A stretch of DNA of 58,047 nt from assembly GCF_002086635.1 (NCBI RefSeq), contig NZ_MVHD01000034.1, positions 1 to 58,047 of the forward strand. Reading direction: 5' to 3'. The notes below the pieces were generated by a model. It was not told the origin of the DNA. It was given only the letters and a program-made list of their open reading frames with translations, and did no database searches. Origin of the DNA: Mycobacterium alsense (GTDB lineage Bacteria; Actinomycetota; Actinomycetes; Mycobacteriales; Mycobacteriaceae). Below are positions 57,400 through 58,047 of this stretch, piece by piece; within the stretch, counting starts at the first letter, position 1, and each line of letters opens with the position of its first letter. Position numbers and translations under genes: made by a program.

Positions 57400-58047
57400 C
57401 TAGTTGATGCTGGGCGGAGGTTGGGGTTGGAAGGGTGTGTACCACCACCAGTCGGCGCGTTCGCCGAGAGGTCCGGGGCACGGCGCGACGGTGGGTCGGG
57501 GAAGGGTCGGTGGGCGGGCCAGCGATGCGGGGCTTAGTGGTCGGCCGGTTTCGTCGGTGACGCTGAGCTCGGATGCGGGTCCGGTGATGGTGATCAGGCC
57601 GCGGTGGTGTGATCGGTGGTGATAGGGGCAGACCAGCACCAGGTTGGCCAGCTCGGTGGCACCGCCGTCTTCCCAGTGGCGGATGTGGTGGGCATGGAGA
57701 CCTCGGGTGGCCCCACAACCGGGGACCGCGCACGTGCGGTCGCGGTGCTCGAGCGCACGACGCAGCCGTCGGCTAATCACCCGGGTCACCCGGCCGGCGC
57801 CGATGGGCTCGCCGTCACGTTCGAACCACGCCTCACAGGTGGCATCACAGGTCAGGTACCGGCGTTCGGCGTCGCAGAGCAGCGGGCCCAGATGCAGCGC
57901 CGCGACCCGCCGCTTGACGTCGAGATGGACCACCACGGTGGTGTGCTGCCCGTGCGGGCGGCGCGCCACTTCGGTGTCCCATCCGGTCTCGACCAAGCGC
58001 ATGAACGCCTCGACGGTGCCCGGCAGCGGCGGCGCAGCATCGGATGC
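57400..58047 (-). CDS. 13E12-type DUF222/HNH endonuclease-family protein, C-terminal part (cut by window edge)
   Basis: The visible 215 codons are the end of a 13E12 repeat-family protein. An open frame enters from the right edge, followed by LGPLLCDAERRYLTCDATCE, then GAGRVTRVISRRLRRALEHR, and the HNH module CAVPGCGATRGLHAHHIRHWEDGG with LVLVCPYHHRSHHRG. These hold the zinc-type cysteines and the H-H-I...H...H-H motif. 13E12 elements occur in multiple copies in mycobacterial genomes and are linked to prophage attachment in M. tuberculosis. Whether this copy is active cannot be judged with the N-terminus missing. The stop is TAG at 57402-57400. Confidence 0.9.
   Translation of the reverse strand, partial: ASDAAPPLPGTVEAFMRLVETGWDTEVARRPHGQHTTVVVHLDVKRRVAALHLGPLLCDAERRYLTCDATCEAWFERDGEPIGAGRVTRVISRRLRRALEHRDRTCAVPGCGATRGLHAHHIRHWEDGGATELANLVLVCPYHHRSHHRGLITITGPASELSVTDETGRPLSPASLARPPTLPRPTVAPCPGPLGERADWWWYTPFQPQPPPSIN

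Overview
The window is chromosomal DNA from a slow-growing, non-tuberculous Mycobacterium. This rests on dense GC-rich coding, many GTG starts, F420-dependent enzymes, and a run of mycobacterial signature genes: antigen 85B, Rpf, LppE, Apa, CYP125- and CYP140-type P450s, BfrA. Gene order follows the M. tuberculosis interval from about Rv1894c down to Rv1858. An intact PE_PGRS gene at the left edge argues against the M. avium complex proper. Intact oxyR-ahpC-ahpD, lon and a phosphoketolase argue against the tuberculosis complex. The species cannot be fixed from sequence reading alone.

Layout. 1-7.8 kb: PE_PGRS (cut by the edge), a membrane protein, a nitronate-monooxygenase-like flavoprotein behind a perfect KstR-type box, three small Rv1893-Rv1891-like genes, then a CYP125-type P450, a zinc alcohol dehydrogenase and a YceI protein that look like one co-directional unit. 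8.3-13.1 kb: conserved cell-envelope backbone fbpB, rpf, SRPBCC protein, SDR, lppE, cyp140; the secreted chorismate mutase usually found between fbpB and rpfC is absent. 13.1-21.7 kb: an accessory block between cyp140 and the Rv1879-type amidohydrolase, made of gene remnants, a limonene-epoxide-hydrolase-like gene with a 95-bp duplicated tail, small exported proteins, a TetR/AveC-type spirocyclase pair and a DUF4185 protein. 21.7-27.8 kb: a minus-strand run of amidohydrolase, GlnA3, F420 oxidoreductase, AhpD-like protein and a DHA2 efflux pump.

27.8-32.9 kb is the iron and oxidative-stress sector: bfrA and bfd diverge from tandem IdeR boxes; oxyR diverges from ahpC-ahpD. 32.9-49.3 kb: glycosidase, DUF1810 protein, lldD2, phytanoyl-CoA dioxygenase-like protein, Lon, a Pro/Gly-rich exported protein, a cluster of small F420/DNA/unknown genes, a ferredoxin reductase-like flavoprotein, a large SDR-fusion protein, a thiolase-like protein, a second UppP and an SDR. 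49.3-52.2 kb: phosphoketolase running into a 53-bp MIRU-type tandem array. 52.2-58.0 kb: CPBP protease, AdhA, Apa, ModC and ModB, then the C-terminal part of a 13E12-type HNH endonuclease where modA would be expected.

Most intergenic stretches are short. The longer ones (7.8-8.3, 13.8-14.2, 14.7-15.0, 51.8-52.2 and 57.1-57.4 kb) are described individually. No tRNA, rRNA, CRISPR array, complete insertion sequence or prophage was recognised. Comparisons with M. tuberculosis gene order come from memory and were not checked against a database.
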